Shown here in pieces: positions 24,692 through 56,100 of a stretch of DNA of 64,000 nucleotides. Each line of letters begins with the position of its first letter. Position 1 is the first letter of the stretch. The translations under genes and the position numbers were made by a program. The notes beneath the pieces are model-generated. The model was not told the DNA's origin, made no database searches, and saw only the letters and a program-made list of their open reading frames with translations. The DNA comes from Cruorifilaria tuberocauda (lineage: Eukaryota; Nematoda; Chromadorea; Rhabditida; Onchocercidae): NCBI GenBank assembly GCA_013365365.1, contig JABVXU010000082.1, forward strand, positions 1 through 64,000, read 5' to 3'.

Positions 24692-24793
24692 CCACTATCA
24701 CTACCACTACCACTACTAACACAACAACTACTACTATTACTACTACAATTACAATTAAAACTACAACAACTACAACTACTGCAACAACTACTT
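24692..24793. repeat. Imperfect ACT/ACA triplet repeat
   Basis: About 100 bp of ACT, ACA, ACC and ATT triplets. It reads as poly-Thr on + and Val/Ser-rich on -, which explains the open frames here. Confidence 0.85.
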
Positions 24794-25967
24794 TGTTGGA
24801 ACGCAATGATCCATGGATGATGGTGTTTCGAGAGCGTCCCCGCCTGCTGATGACCACTCACCTTTGTAACAAATTTTTATTTGCAAATTAGGCCCCTCCT
24901 TTCAGGATTTTTCCAAGTCACTTATATGCTTCTCTTCGTTAGTTGTTAACGAAACATTTTCGAGCTGTCCTTCAATAGCAAGAAGTTATGAACTTCTATT
25001 CTCTTTATCCTTACCATTTTTCCACCTATTCGCCAATTTTTTCGTTTAAACGATGTACTGTTGAAAAGGATCGCTTTCTGTCTTGTTGATTAGATTGGAA
25101 ATGGTTGAAGTTGAAAGTTGACGAAAAAATTCAACAGATCGTAGAAAGACTGATGCATAATGACCTTGTATCTTTTGTTCCAAATAGTGTAGCTGGAAAC
25201 CAAAATTGGGTTTCTGGGTGCCTGGGAGGGGGCGAGTTTTTAGGAGTTGTCGGGAGGAGGCCATAGGGATGGATGGGTGATGCGGCGGGAGAAATGCGAG
25301 AGTTGAGAGGAGTAAAGGAGGGGATGAAAACGGAAGTTGAGTTGAGAGTTATTGTAACTTAGGTACGGCATAAATCATAAAGTGAGCTTAATTCAATCAA
25401 CTCATCATCACTCTTACATAATCTTCCATTTTTCTCAAATTTTCGCATCATTTGGGAACTTCCTAAACTAGACATACCATAACAAACTTATCTAATCTTT
25501 CGAAAATAACACCAGATGCAATTGAGACATTATGCTTAACCAATAAATCTTACTAAAAGGCGGGTAAGAAGCGGTACAGCTTACAGTAATTTAAAATAAA
25601 AAGGATAGAATGTCGTGCGTACTTCCAGACACTTTCATTGGTCAAATCTTTTCATACCATTAGAAACGTACAGCTCCAATTGGTTCTCATTTGCTCTTTA
25701 GCTGACTTCGCTATTCCTTTATATGGTTATTTTATTATTTAATAATCGAGATTTTTTACGTATGATTTAAATTTTCCTTTCTGTGTTTAAGCATATACGC
25801 TAATTCCGCTTTTTACTATTTCCAAATAAAAGTCACATCGTTCATTAGTATCAGGTCAATATAAAGTGTGAAGTGAACTGAAAAGTGGTAATTTGGAAAT
25901 ATTTGGAAGTGGAAATGTAAAAGTTGACCATTCTTTAAGAGATTGTTATCTGACGGAACCATCGGAA

Positions 25968-25997
25968 TCATCATCATCATCATCATCATTATTATTA
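25968..25997. repeat. (ATC)n/(ATT)n triplet repeat
   Basis: A run of ATC units is followed by ATT units. It gives a spurious poly-Met frame on the minus strand. Confidence 0.85.
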
Positions 25998-26768
25998 TAC
26001 ACATTACATTTGGCTCCCGTCTTGAAGTCCTATTCGCCGGATGAGGGAGGAAAAAGATGATGCACTGTTCAACGCCTCTCCAGTCAATTTTTCATATTGA
26101 TATCAGTCTTTTTCATTCTTCTTGCGACATTCAATTTCTACCTTCTTTTAGTGTCATTCTTTGTGCTCTTCCTTTACTGATCATATCTCCTAGTTAACGT
26201 GTTTTCTCCATACTTTTCAAAATGAAAGAAGGAAGAAGACCGATCATCTGTCATTTCACACCTCCTCACATTCCTATTTTATTATGTCGTGGTTTTTAGT
26301 CTCCATAAAAATTTTCAATTTCATTTAAACTTTCGTCGTTGAAATTATGAGGTCATTCAGTTTAGAAAGCGGCATCAATTTTCTGTTGAATATGGCATGC
26401 ACAGAGCTAATGATCTCATTCGTTAAACTGTTTCATTTTAATCCGATAGACAGTTAAAGCTAAGTGAGATATCTCGATATGTACTGATTAAAATAACAAG
26501 AATATATAAGTTGTAATCTTTGTCTTTGTAAAATTGAATTTTAAAGTAAATCATCAATTTCGCAAGCATTCAGTGAATTATAAGTGGAAATAGACTAAAA
26601 ATAGACGATAAAAAGGAGATATCGATGAAACATATATGTATGAAGAGACAATCGGAAAGCGAAATTACATATGTGAATGTTATATTTTGAGGATGATTCT
26701 TTTATTACTTTTCTCCTTGATGACATCTATCTAATCATTTGAAATCTATGTTATAGTCAAACGGAAGT

Positions 26769-44779
<18,011 letters not shown>

Positions 44780-44815
44780 AACGTATGATGTATTATTGGA
44801 AGGTATGCGTAGGAC

Positions 44816-45235
44816 TAATTAAATCATAATTGCCATTATTGCGGTAATTATAATCATCATTGTAGTCGTATTATAATTGTATCCATATCAGCAGCAATAA
44901 ATTTCATGACTACGATTACAACTACGGTTATGATATTAATTTTAATTGCTATTATGGTTATGATTATGAATACAGTTATGATTATAATAGTAAATGTAAT
45001 CATAAATACGGATACAATCATGATTGTGAATTGTGATTGTAATCACAACTACAATCATGGTTCTGATTGTGGTCATGATTATAATTAGGGCTGATATTAT
45101 AATTAGGAGTGCAGCGGCGATTTTAACGATGCCTGGGAATAATGATTGTTATCACAATTATAATTGTGATTTTAACCATGATTATAGTCAATATTACGAA
45201 TGCGATTAGAACTGCGATTGTGATTACAATTTCGC
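44816..45235. repeat. Degenerate AT-rich repeat after fasn-1
   Basis: About 400 bp of loosely repeated ATTATGATTATAATTGTGAT-like units starts some 40 bp after the fasn-1 stop. Open frames here (for example 44906-45088 on +) are rich in Ile, Met, Thr and Val and come from the repeat. An AATAAA lies inside it at 44896. Confidence 0.75.
44896..44901 (+). terminator. Candidate fasn-1 poly(A) signal
   Basis: AATAAA 116 nt after the fasn-1 stop codon, inside the degenerate AT-rich repeat. Confidence 0.45.
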
Positions 45236-47131
45236 AGATTTCTCTCGTCTCAATCTTTGCAACGAGTTATATTTCATTGAAGATGTGTAAATATTTATGT
45301 GTGCACTTTGATCAGTTATATATCATGATGCAAAATAGAACTGGATGTTTAGCTGGCTGATACGCCATGAAATATTGCTCCTTTCACAAAAATTGTTTCA
45401 TTCATTAATTCCCTGCAAAATAGAAGAAATTGATCGCTTGACGTAGTTCATTTATGTTTGTTAGGGTGAACCTTTTCCCGAGAGACATCGTAACCGCCGC
45501 TAAAGCGGAGCTCAAGTTGTACTCCAAATGAGAAAGAATTCAATTTCTGCAATTTTACAAAAAGTAGTAATTTTGACTTCGAAATTTTAGTATAATGCTT
45601 GTGATAACCAATCAATTCGAGGTATTTTCGTGCCTTCTCTGTCACTTTTTTTGTAACATGTGTTTGTTTGAAGCGATTTCTGGTGCTTCCAAGTTCGCAC
45701 CTACGACTCTTCAATGTGCTTCCAAGGTTGCACGATTCTCTGATATTCACATCTCACTTCAAGAAAGCCTATCAGTAGTTTTCCCCATTGAAATAATTCG
45801 GATGAAATTAGGAATTCTTTGACAAATTCTGATTTCTTTATACATTATTGTGCCTCGTCCAAACTTTCCTTTTTACTAATCTATCATTCTAGTAATTTTT
45901 ATAATGTCGCCAAATATTATAAATAAATGATAAATTCTGCGTTGTAAATGCTTGAACCACTTTTCAGCATATTATTAGTTAATTATGTAGTTTCACGTGT
46001 GATAATGTTATTTGTCTTGAATGCGAAGTCCAAGAGCTTCAATTCTTAGATACTTCGGTAAAGTACTGCTATCTAAAAAAGTAGTACTATTTGCAAGTTC
46101 ATGAAATTATTAATTAGACTTTCATCGATAATATAGTTATAATTCTTAGAATCTGATAGAATTTCTGATGAAAATAACAAATTTACCAGTTGTAAAGGAG
46201 TGAGTAAACTATAGAAAATTTAAGATGAAAGAGTGTTCCTCAATGCAGGGGTTTCATAGTTAGCTTAAATTGCAACTTTCTGAAATTTGCCATTTCAAAG
46301 AGTCTGCTTCAAATGTGTGTTTGTATGCTGAATTAATCTCGTTATTAATCCTAAAAAACAGTTACAAGCAACAAATGGATTTTCAGAATTCAAGTAATTT
46401 AATTTATGAGTTGGAATTTTTCTCAAAAATAAGAGAAAAAAAAGTGTCGTTCTTTCCGAATCACAATTGCTTGATTTCCAATCATAATTAACAGTACTGG
46501 GAATCTGGGAAATCTCAAACGCATCTGCATATCAACTGATAGGTTTTTTGCGAACAGATTTTACAGTGACTATTAAGCGGGAATTCCGATGAAATTGATT
46601 CTGATATATTGCTAGGCTCTATAAAATGCCGTTAGATGATATATTGCTATGCTCTTAAATGAAATGAGAACGATAAGGTTACATCTCTATTAAAAACACC
46701 CTTCATTCAGATGGTTGGAAGATTCCTTTATCAATAATAAGATAACACAGCAAAATTGTAAGTTAAAAGAGTTAACAGTGTCACACCAGAAAAATTATTA
46801 TAATCTTTATTTACATTAATGAGTTCACATTTGTTAAATGCAAAAAACTACGCCGAAAAGATGTTACTTCGCACCCCGATGATACAATATAAACTTGGAA
46901 GTACATTTCCAAGGACTATGCAATGCATGCACAATAAAAAAGACGAGTTTAAAATTAATTGTCCAGCGAGTAAACTGTTGGTTTTCAGTTAAATTCATTT
47001 CACCTCGCATGAGATTCATTGCATGGATATTTTTGTTTGTAGTTTAAAGCTATATTCAACTTGAACGGAAACCTGAAAGTTTAACTCACCTGTACGACTC
47101 CTAATTCGAACTCGCATTGGACAATGAATCG
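45236..47131. other. Convergent intergenic region, no gene recognised
   Basis: It lies between the 3' ends of fasn-1 and the MFSD12-like gene. It contains two imperfect copies of an 18-bp unit (GTGCTTCCAAG...GCAC) at 45683-45700 and 45716-45733. On the minus strand an AATAAA at 46806-46811, about 320 nt past the MFSD12-like stop, could serve that gene. Open frames near 45448-45822 occur on both strands and resemble nothing I know. Confidence 0.5.
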
Positions 47132-50100
47132 TCAAAGACCGGCTGAAATTTCAATAAATTTAAAAATGTGAGGAATAGTGATGGATATAAAAATGAATCC
47201 ACAACTATTGGTACCCACCGAAGGATCCCGGCTACTCCACTTCTCGCTTACTACTAGGGAAAGGAGCACGAAGAAGGCAATCAAAAGACAACCACCGGGT
47301 ACAATGATAACCACCACTCGATAGAACCTTGTACATTCAACTGCAGTTCCACTCGTTCTGTAAAGTAACTACATTATTTTGAATTATTAGATGAGTTTTC
47401 AGAAACCGACTGTTGGGAAACTAACACGCAGGAAGATGGACCGAATAGCTGGACTATTTGCAAAGCTAATCCGTTTGAAATCTTGTCCAACGAACTAAAA
47501 ATACCATAAACAAAAGCACCACTCCCCTGTAAGAAGTGAAAACAGTGATCTATTTACTGCATTCATTTCAATCAAAATAGTGATAGAACTAATGAAAGAT
47601 ATGAGCAAAATATAAATATAACACGTGACAAGATTAGCAAATGCAATAGCAAAAAAAAGTAAGTTAAAATGGCTTATTAATGCCGATTTAGTTCGCTAAG
47701 CTTAGGCTGACTCAAATAATCTATAGGAGCACCACCATCTTTTCCTGATTTTAAACTGCTTTAAATACTTCTTCCATCATGGCAAAAAAAGAAAAGATAC
47801 GAAAAAGTGCAAAAAAGAGGACAGTCATAAATAACTGATTTCATTTCAAAATGCCGAGAAGTGAAAGAGTAGAAACAGTGAAAAACCCTTGAAAGAATGA
47901 ATCAAAAATAGGAATACATGAATAATGACAACTGATAAGCTGTAAATTCATGTATTTTCTAGTAATAAATGGAAAAACTATCTGATCACTCACTAAAGTA
48001 TGCTTCTCAGTTGCTGATTTGATTATCGTTCATTAAAAAAAACTGGTCTTTGGAACTACCAGTGCGCGACATGCCTTTTGCTCAAAAATTTAAGATGATG
48101 TCATGTCTTATACCTTTCAACTGCTCTCAATTATAATAAGGTTTCAGCTAGAACTAAAGGAAATTTGAAACGAAAATTAGAGAAATTAATGACTTACTGT
48201 ATCCTGTCTAATAAGTTTTGCCACTGAAGAAAGCGAAGTTATTAACAAAGTCGCTTGTGTTATACCCAAAAGAACGGCACTTGTATGAACTGGAAAATAT
48301 ATATCAAATTGCATTACCAAGCAACTTGAAATGCCGCACAAACATCCAAGTAAAGCTAAACTCTGAAAATGTAAAAATAAGAGAATAAACAGCACATACC
48401 ACCGAACACAACTATATGCTACAGAATTTTTAAGGATACTCAGATTACATAAACTACAGTTTGTTAAGCTTGCCGTAATCTCTCCCTGCATCAAAATAAA
48501 CATGCAGATTCAACGTTTGAAAAAGCCTAAAGGTGTGTCAAACCTTGATAACAAGTTTCTAGTTATCACGCTCGTTCATAATACGAAAGAAAAATTTAAC
48601 CTTAGCCTGCCAAATTGACCAGTAATCCCCTCAGCGAATTCACGAATGTTACTATTTCCCTCTGTATATGTATGAAAGATAATTAAAATATATACTAAGC
48701 AATAAGCTCCTGAATCTTCATTATCAGAACAACTAAAACTTATTCAAATATGTCCTCAGACCACTCTAGGCACTATGCGGTAGAGGAACTAGAATCCCTA
48801 AACCTAGGCAAGATTAGATGAACCGTCATTTGACGGTTCCTTCAATTTCATTTCCTTTTTCAATGTATGGGGTATCAGATGCAAAAATTCACTTCTAAGC
48901 TGCATCGACGATTTATTGAAGGTAAACAAGTCAAGGAAGAAATCAGAAATGATGAACAATAAGAAGTCATCGGCAGTACAGCAATGTACTTCTGAAATGT
49001 AACATCAATAGATTAATTACTGAAAAATTACGAAAGCCATTTTATGACAGTAATTTCCAGAAGTGCATAATGTCTCAGATTCCAGTGCACGAAAGCCTTC
49101 TATGATTCAGTAACCAAAAAGCTGATAATAGTCACCTTTGAAAGATTTGGTAAATGTGTAATGTAGAACGGAAAATAAACCTGCGATATGTTAATATACA
49201 ATCTACAAAGCATATATAACGCACCAACCTGAAAAATAAGTATAACCATCACATGGTAATGACTTACGCAACTACCCAGTGCTTTTTTGACTTGAACATG
49301 CTATCTTCATATGATAACGTTATATGTAGGATACATCTTCAGTTTAACTTATGCTGTCATATTTCAACACATTTTCTACCTAAATTTGATAAATTTCATC
49401 ACAAATGTTTTGTTCACACTGTTGGTTGTTTAGCTTGTCATACAATTCAGCCAGGTAAAGATATGTTGCTAGGAAACTAGCACTTTTTCTAAACGCTAAA
49501 ATCAGAAGTCATTCAATCCAATCCATACCGTGTAACAAAACAAAACTAAATGTCCATATTAAAAGTAACCCATAAAATAAAAAACAAACAAACTAATCAA
49601 ACCAACAACTATAGGAAAATTCCGATTTTTCGTAAGTGATCATTCGAACCATTTGAAACCCGTCTTTATAATCTAATAATCTAAATAGTAATTATTTTCT
49701 TCTGCAGATCTTTGCGACCATATTTCCTTATTTAACTGCGGACTTAAAATTTCTTAAGATGCGCCATTACCTGATAAAACTGAAAGCGACACATCCACTT
49801 AAGGAGTGATAATTTTAATGAATGCAAAATTCCAAACTGATATCGTGACTGAGGAGACACGATAACACGATCAGTTCTTAAAGGCTCTTTTGTCACGATG
49901 TAAAAAATAATTTCCGTAAGGAGTCCCAAAACGACAACTATTCCCGACACTGTCTGCAAACGCAATTTATAAAACTCACTTACGTTACCATTTTCAGAAA
50001 ATCTTGGTAAAAAAGGAAATGAGCTTACGCTAAAGTGCCGAAGATCCACTGGACCAATTCCAGAGGCTTTATCGTCAAAATATAACAGTACCGAGAGTAG

Positions 50101-51955
50101 TGAGAAAATAATTAAGTTTGCAATAACCGTGAATCCATGTCTATAAAGAATGAAAAAAAAGAAAATGCAATCGACACTTTTCCCATATTTGTCACACACA
50201 CACACACACACACACACTCCATTTTGGTTTATAATAAGATACAACCTAATAGAGTTCATCGTCGTTCGACGGCTTTCATCACAGGTTAGCTCCGGTAACA
50301 AAGCCAAATGTGAAATCTACAAAACATATCTTTATGTAATTTAACTCTCAACAAGAAATAAACTTTAAAAATATTGAAAAAACTCTAACAGAACCGACAA
50401 TGCTGATGTGCATTTAGCTCAATAGAATAACTTTAACACATCCAAGGTTTGCAAAGGCGAATACGAACCAACAACAAAATATAAAAAGATTACCTGCACA
50501 GCAGCCCAACCAATTTGAAATACAATGACATATGGTGCATACCAAGCAAAAAATCCCCAATCGATCGTTGACTGACCGCATATGAGGCACTTATTGAAAA
50601 TAAATGCAAATGAAAAAGTAACTAATACTGTACCTGCAACAAAAAACGTTACAGAATATAACTGCTGTAGTTTTGCTTTTCTCCAATCAAAAGATATTTC
50701 CACCAAAAATAAAATACACATATATCACTTATTCACAAGTACACAAATGTTGTATTTCATGCGGAGTGAAATGTGTACTGAGTAGTAAAACAAATATGCA
50801 GTGAAGTGATTAACTACCAAAAATTCTTTACTTGATATTCCATAGAACTGTTTAGAAGGGTTAATGAATCAAAACGTCCATCACATTGTATAATTAAATA
50901 AAAATACACATTTATATTAAAAAAATAACTGCAACAACATACCAAAAGCATGCCATGACTTCCTTTGTCCGCAACGTCGAAAACAAAGTGGTGCGGATTT
51001 CGTATCACTCAGAACTCCAATAAACGCTGTGCTTAAGGCATCAGTAGCCTGTAACGAACTACCTGATATCATTCTAAAAAAACAGAAAGATGATATTCTT
51101 TAATTTACGAAAGAAAGATAAAAAATTCGTCCAATCTATTTACAAGCGACAGCAGTTACACCACCTTTCCTTCTCTCTCTCTCTCTCCTGACTAATATGT
51201 TCATGAAACGATATCCAACTCTTCCTGACACCAATACATTCTCAAGTCTGAATCTGGAGAGAGACCGAGAAATACAATGAAACCTGGCCAATCAGCATAA
51301 TCAAACCCGCCACAGAACTGCGCATTATAATAACTTTTTCCAGAAATAACAAAAGATATGTAAACCACATGCTAGCACACAAGTCATTATAAAAATGTCC
51401 AATTCCATATCCAAATATCTGACATCCACTCAGTTCGTTTGATCTTCCTGTACTTTCCTAAAAAACATTAGAAAAGACCACTACATAAGATTGAATGGAT
51501 GAAAAACATTATAAACAGGTAAGAACCAACATAGTTACAGTAAAATACTTGTTTATCTAAAACAGAAAGGATATTTCATCCGCGAAATGGTTTTCCTATT
51601 TTCATTACCCTGTTAGGAATGAATGCAGTGAATATGGGGTAAACCTACACTACAGCACACCGGCTTCTGTTTAAATTCTGTTAACTCCTTACTCCTCTCT
51701 TCCAGCATTCATCTTAAATGACCGGAATAATACAGAAACGAATGGTGAAGAAAATCTTCCATCTTAGAAAGAAAGAATAACCAACTGACAGCGCATAATA
51801 CCCTTACAACCACTAAATACAAATAAAAGAATCATGAAATTTTCAGTTCAGTGTTGTGGAGTCTATACAAATATTGCTGGACTTACCGCCCGTTCGTGAA
51901 TATCACCCGGGACGCTCTCCGTTTCCACATAATTCCGTTGTATGTTCCTTTCCAT
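47132..51955 (-). CDS. MFSD12: MFSD12-like major facilitator transporter
   Basis: A multi-pass membrane protein of the major facilitator superfamily. Mammalian MFSD12 acts in lysosomes and melanosomes and is needed for cysteine import. Coding exons: 51955-51887, 51457-51284, 51048-50943, 50633-50494, 50316-50246, 50140-50029, 49953-49771, 49228-49136, 48661-48607, 48485-48458, 48360-48198, 47526-47426, 47357-47132. They give about 506 residues (human about 480). Family signatures in order are [81 protein letters not shown] [35 protein letters not shown] and [20 protein letters not shown]. The last two stretches match the family C-terminal half. Frame closes only with a GC donor at 48606, a 28-nt exon and an AGAG acceptor, so that small part is less certain. 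Start chosen because an acceptor lies 12 nt upstream. The substrate in worms is unknown to me. Confidence 0.92.
48458..48485 (-). other. 28-nt microexon of the MFSD12-like gene
   Basis: Encodes the loop residues RDYGKLNK between two transmembrane helices, with phases 1 in and 2 out. The next exon must then start after an AGAG acceptor at 48361 to restore frame and give LALLGCLCG. Confidence 0.55.
48486..48606 (-). other. GC-AG intron of the MFSD12-like gene
   Basis: The upstream exon ends TTGGCAG and the intron starts GCTAAG. Reading on to the next GT (GTTAAA) would include an in-frame TAA. Using GC joins VNLAG to RDYGKLNKL, matching human KCIGRN-MTYFSG in position. Confidence 0.65.
50193..50218. 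repeat. (AC)n microsatellite in an MFSD12-like intron
   Basis: A pure dinucleotide run of about 26 nt between the exons at 50246 and 50140. Confidence 0.9.
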
Positions 51956-51967
51956 TTCGTTTCACAC

Positions 51968-51970
51968 CTG
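51968..51970 (-). promoter_or_regulatory. Putative trans-splice acceptor of the MFSD12-like gene
   Basis: The minus strand reads CAAAGTTACAG, then 12 nt, then ATG. The short leader fits spliced-leader addition; the pyrimidine tract is weak. Confidence 0.4.
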
Positions 51971-53126
51971 TAACTTTGGTCATATATAAAGATGAAATAA
52001 GGAAGAACACGTCTGCGTACACTATTTTTCCCTAGTTTTACTCCCTCTTCCACGGCGTTCCCGATCCTATTTAGCAGTTTCGCAAGATGAACCCAAACCG
52101 CGGGACGACCACTTTTATATCTCTCTTTGTGAAGCTTGTAGTGCTCCGTGTAGCTTCGTAGCCTCTGCTCTACTCTTGATGTCAGAGGGTTAAAGTAAAG
52201 TATTCACGTGGATATATGCTCACTCAATTCCATCCTCAGAATGCAGTCCTCAACGAAAATACTTTACACTTGCAATGTAGAAGTGTCTAACCTTGCCATT
52301 ACCATTCTAGCAGTGAAAAAATGTCACTCATGCATTTTTCGCTTTGTTATTGTTGATAGGGAGCAGATTCATCCGCCAATATATCAGTATTAATCTCCCA
52401 AAAGGAATAATTCTCGTTTCCCATACAAGTATGCCTTTCATTTCTGTGCATCTATAAGTCGATTTTACTTGTTTCCTTATTGACAAAGGATTTTTAATTA
52501 AACGTGAAACAGAAGGACCTCCCCAGAAGTAAATATTTATACAAAGTACTACCGTACTGGGACTACCGTTACCATCGTTCTGTACTTTGATTTAGGTTTA
52601 TAATTAATGCCTTGAATCTACCCTTTTTCATACTATGGTTCCATATTTGGTAATGTGTAATTGATTCAACTAGGTTCCCTCCTCCGTATTATTTGCATGT
52701 TATACTACACAAAGTTGCATGTTAAATCGAATGCAAGTCTTGTGATTGAATCATGATTTAACCCAATATTTATAACCCGATTCAATAACTCACTCAATCA
52801 ACGTCTTTGTACAACGATTATTGGTTTACGATAACTGAATATCTAAAAACCAGTCCAATGCATTTCCCATTGAAGCACCAAAAAGTAACCGTTCTGTCAA
52901 ATTCATAATCAGTCTTCCACAACTCTTATATGGCTTATATAAGCAATTAATTAATCTTCTAGAAAAACTGATAAATCGAATGCCGTAATGATAAGATTTT
53001 TTTACACTTTAGATCCATCTCAATAATTAGAACATTTTTCTGTACAATATGATAAGTTGCCAATAAATATTTGCGTAATACATGATCTTATCACTTCCAG
53101 TGCTTCTAGGTTTAACATATCCTGAT
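51971..53126. other. Spacer between the RAPGEF1-like and MFSD12-like genes
   Basis: About 1.15 kb between two genes of the same orientation. It has no recognised exon. It should hold the RAPGEF1-like 3' UTR and the promoter of the MFSD12-like gene. The short open frame near 52208-52393 looks like chance. Confidence 0.5.
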
Positions 53127-56100
53127 TCATTTATTCTTTCGCGTTCGCGGTTTTATTAATTCTGATAGATCCCAGATTTCGTCTTCACTCAAATAATTGT
53201 TGAATCCATTAAAAAACTGAATAACCTTTTCATCTTTCTCTATCGAATAGTTCCTGCAAAAAATACTTGTTGTTTGCTGAAGTACTGTATTTTTAATAAG
53301 AAAACTCTTGCGCATCAGAAACAACTGCAACAGTAACTATATGACACTGTAGATGAAAATAAGCAATATCTTAGTTATGAAATTATAGCTTACCAGCTTT
53401 TGAAACATCGGATACTGTCTAGAATTGCAAACTGCTGCCATCTTTTGCCATAATTTAGGAGATTCTTTCTACCATTGCTTTGTTCTGGCGGGAGATAGTC
53501 GCTATTTCCAATATGTACAAATGTTAGATCTTGCAGAACTAGACCGCTACAAAATAATTATATTTTACTTGTTTGATAATACACGATGAAAAACATCTCT
53601 CCCTTATAACTTATTTTTCTCTTCAACGAATAGCATTATGCTAAAAAATATTTTTAACTTTAACTTTTAACTTTTACAAATTGCTTTTACTTTTTGACTT
53701 TTAAAAATTGAAACTTACATGTAAGGCAAGCATGGAGGACGACTTTCGCCCAACAATGTACGATAATTTTTAAAAGAATGTGAGCTATCCATCACAGCCG
53801 AGTGTTCTTTCAAGAGATCGGTGATATGTTTGGACCAATCCAGTCTCCGGATAGGGCTCGAATCTAGCGCTGATAAGATCGCCAAATAGGAATTGTAATT
53901 GGCCACAATGCGCAAATGCTGCAGTTAGAAATATTTTGAAATTCGAAGGCAAGTAGTTCATGACATCGTTAAGATATCGACTAGAACTTTTTTACTACGT
54001 GGATTATTCTTCACTTTATTCATTCCAGTTTCAATTTATGTACTCTTGGTAGGCTATCGGGCTCCAAAACCGAATCTAAGATTATACGTTCAGCACAGTT
54101 GTGATGAGTAATTTCCCCTAATCTGTTCCGATGTGCACCCTTCCTAAGTTTGGATGCTTTTCGAATGATCTTTTGCGCTTTTGTGAATATATATATATAT
54201 TCGATCAGGTACCGTTATAGTAGCTCCACATAATTTCCGAACTCCACACTTTTTTTTCCCGTCCCCATATACTTCTCTAAATCCAACCTCTCATGAATAG
54301 TTAAGGTTTTTTTCAAATTTCTTCCAATTATTTTACGGAACGAGGAAAGACTTTCTCCTTTCAGTATTTAAAGTCTAGGATCATCAGTGCAACCTGCTGA
54401 TTGAGCTTGACTTTTTCCCGCATTGTAAAGAATTCTCATCGAGATTTTGATGATGGGTCGTTGCTGCTTCACTATTTACTGAGGAACTTCAATTTTGTAT
54501 TGCTTAATTAGTAAAATTCGTTTTTACGTAATATACAATGATCGCTTTTTTGTTGGATGAAAATACTTTAAAGATACAGAGAGTCCTTCCATAGCATATA
54601 TCACTTATCTACAATTTTAATCAATTTAGACTTTCGAATTCAACTCAGTCAAAGCTATTTCTGCTTTACTCTTTTACTGAACCAAGTCTACAGCTCATTG
54701 ACCTCTGAAATTGATATCATTTGATCGGTTCATCATTCCAATTTTAACTTTTCTAAAGTATCCTATACCTTTTTCAGATCTTTATCATTTCAATCGTTTT
54801 GTAGTAAAGGTTAAAAAGTTAACCTAGATGATTCACCATCTATCTGGAGAAGTACATCTACCAGGGTGTGACTAGAATGGTTCTTACAATATTTGCCTTT
54901 CGTCCACTTTCAAACGATTATTACTGTTCTCTAGGCCACACTAATTTTCACTCTTCGGGCTTTCACATAATCGAAGGACATCAGGGGATATGCTACTGTG
55001 GGAAAGGTAATTGATGGGATTCTCCCCTATACCTGCAGTTATAGGTACATACTGAAGGTCCAATCTGACTCCTAATATCGGAATGGGAGGATTTCAGATT
55101 TTTAGAAATGCCTTATCAGCACCTGTCACCGCAGACTAACCAGGTTGTCACAGTAGTGAAACCATTTTTTTGTGGTATCTCAACTTTCTACTACATATTA
55201 TTCTTTAGTAGGCTTCTGAGATATGTGTCGCCCATATTTTACTTAAATTTGTCTTTATGGTCTATTTAAAGCAACCTAATATGGGTAGATGAGCCCTCGA
55301 AAACTAGAAGTAAGTTTCTATAACAAAAGACACCTTCATTATTTTGACAAATTTCAACATCATTTTTTCACGTGTTTTCTGTTCATTTGGTGTCAAGACG
55401 AGAGTTCGCACCCAGTATGAGACCTAAAAACAAAGTTCAACGAAAGTTGTTTTCATTTTTTTAGGAAAATTTCTCGACCTTCAGATCAATACATTGACAA
55501 AATTCGAAGGCTTTTATCGTTACTTTCTTGAGATGGTGAACACGATGACAGTGAAACAATAAATCTCTTACCTTGTTAAAATGCTCGGTAAAACGGCACA
55601 AGTTTGGACTTTTTTTCTCGTTTTGTTCTTGTGCCCACCAAAGCATTTCAGCTGGCTGAAAGTATTCTTTGCTGATAAGAATTCTTCGTTATGTCTGATA
55701 AAAAAACTGTATCAAAATTTCAAGAGCCATAAATGTAAGCATATCAGGATTTCTGTCTTCCACTGTTTGGAGGAAGAGTAAATGAACCACATCTTCATGC
55801 TTATACTCTCCAAGACTCACAATTGAAGTTTAAAATTTGACCTCAATCATATGAAACAGTTCTGCGTCCAAATAGGTCATTTGTTTGGCAATAATTGCAG
55901 AGCGGAAATCAAAAATGTTCAGATGCCTAAATTAAGATGTTACATATGAATTATATAAAGTATAAGAAATAAGAGGAACAAAAGCATGCTTTGAGTTCAA
56001 TCCTGTCATGTTAGTTCGCTCCTTTGATGCGGCCATTGATTTTTGTGTTGACTTTAGGTCCATTCGTGACATTAGTCTTTTCCTGGAAGTATTCTCGAAA

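Larger units (their letters stand above)
22441..26756 (+). other. Probable first intron or 5' flank of fasn-1
   Basis: This 4.3 kb stretch has no recognisable exon. It contains a tandem duplication, copy 2 of the dispersed repeat (23487-23554), G-rich runs at 24388-24465, a Thr-type triplet repeat at about 24692-24793 and an ATC/ATT repeat at 25968-25997. If the exon at 22249 is used, this is a long first intron of the kind that often holds enhancers. If not, it is promoter sequence for the ATG at 26769. Confidence 0.45.

Noticed and set aside
24643..24891. Poly-Thr and Val-rich frames on both strands
   Set aside because: Generated by the ACT/ACA triplet repeat; no conserved flanks.
44906..45360. 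Ile/Met/Thr-rich open frames after fasn-1
   Set aside because: Generated by the degenerate ATTATGATTATAAT repeat.
49253..49480. 75-codon open frame on the plus strand
   Set aside because: Lies in an intron of the MFSD12-like gene on the other strand, with no splice support.
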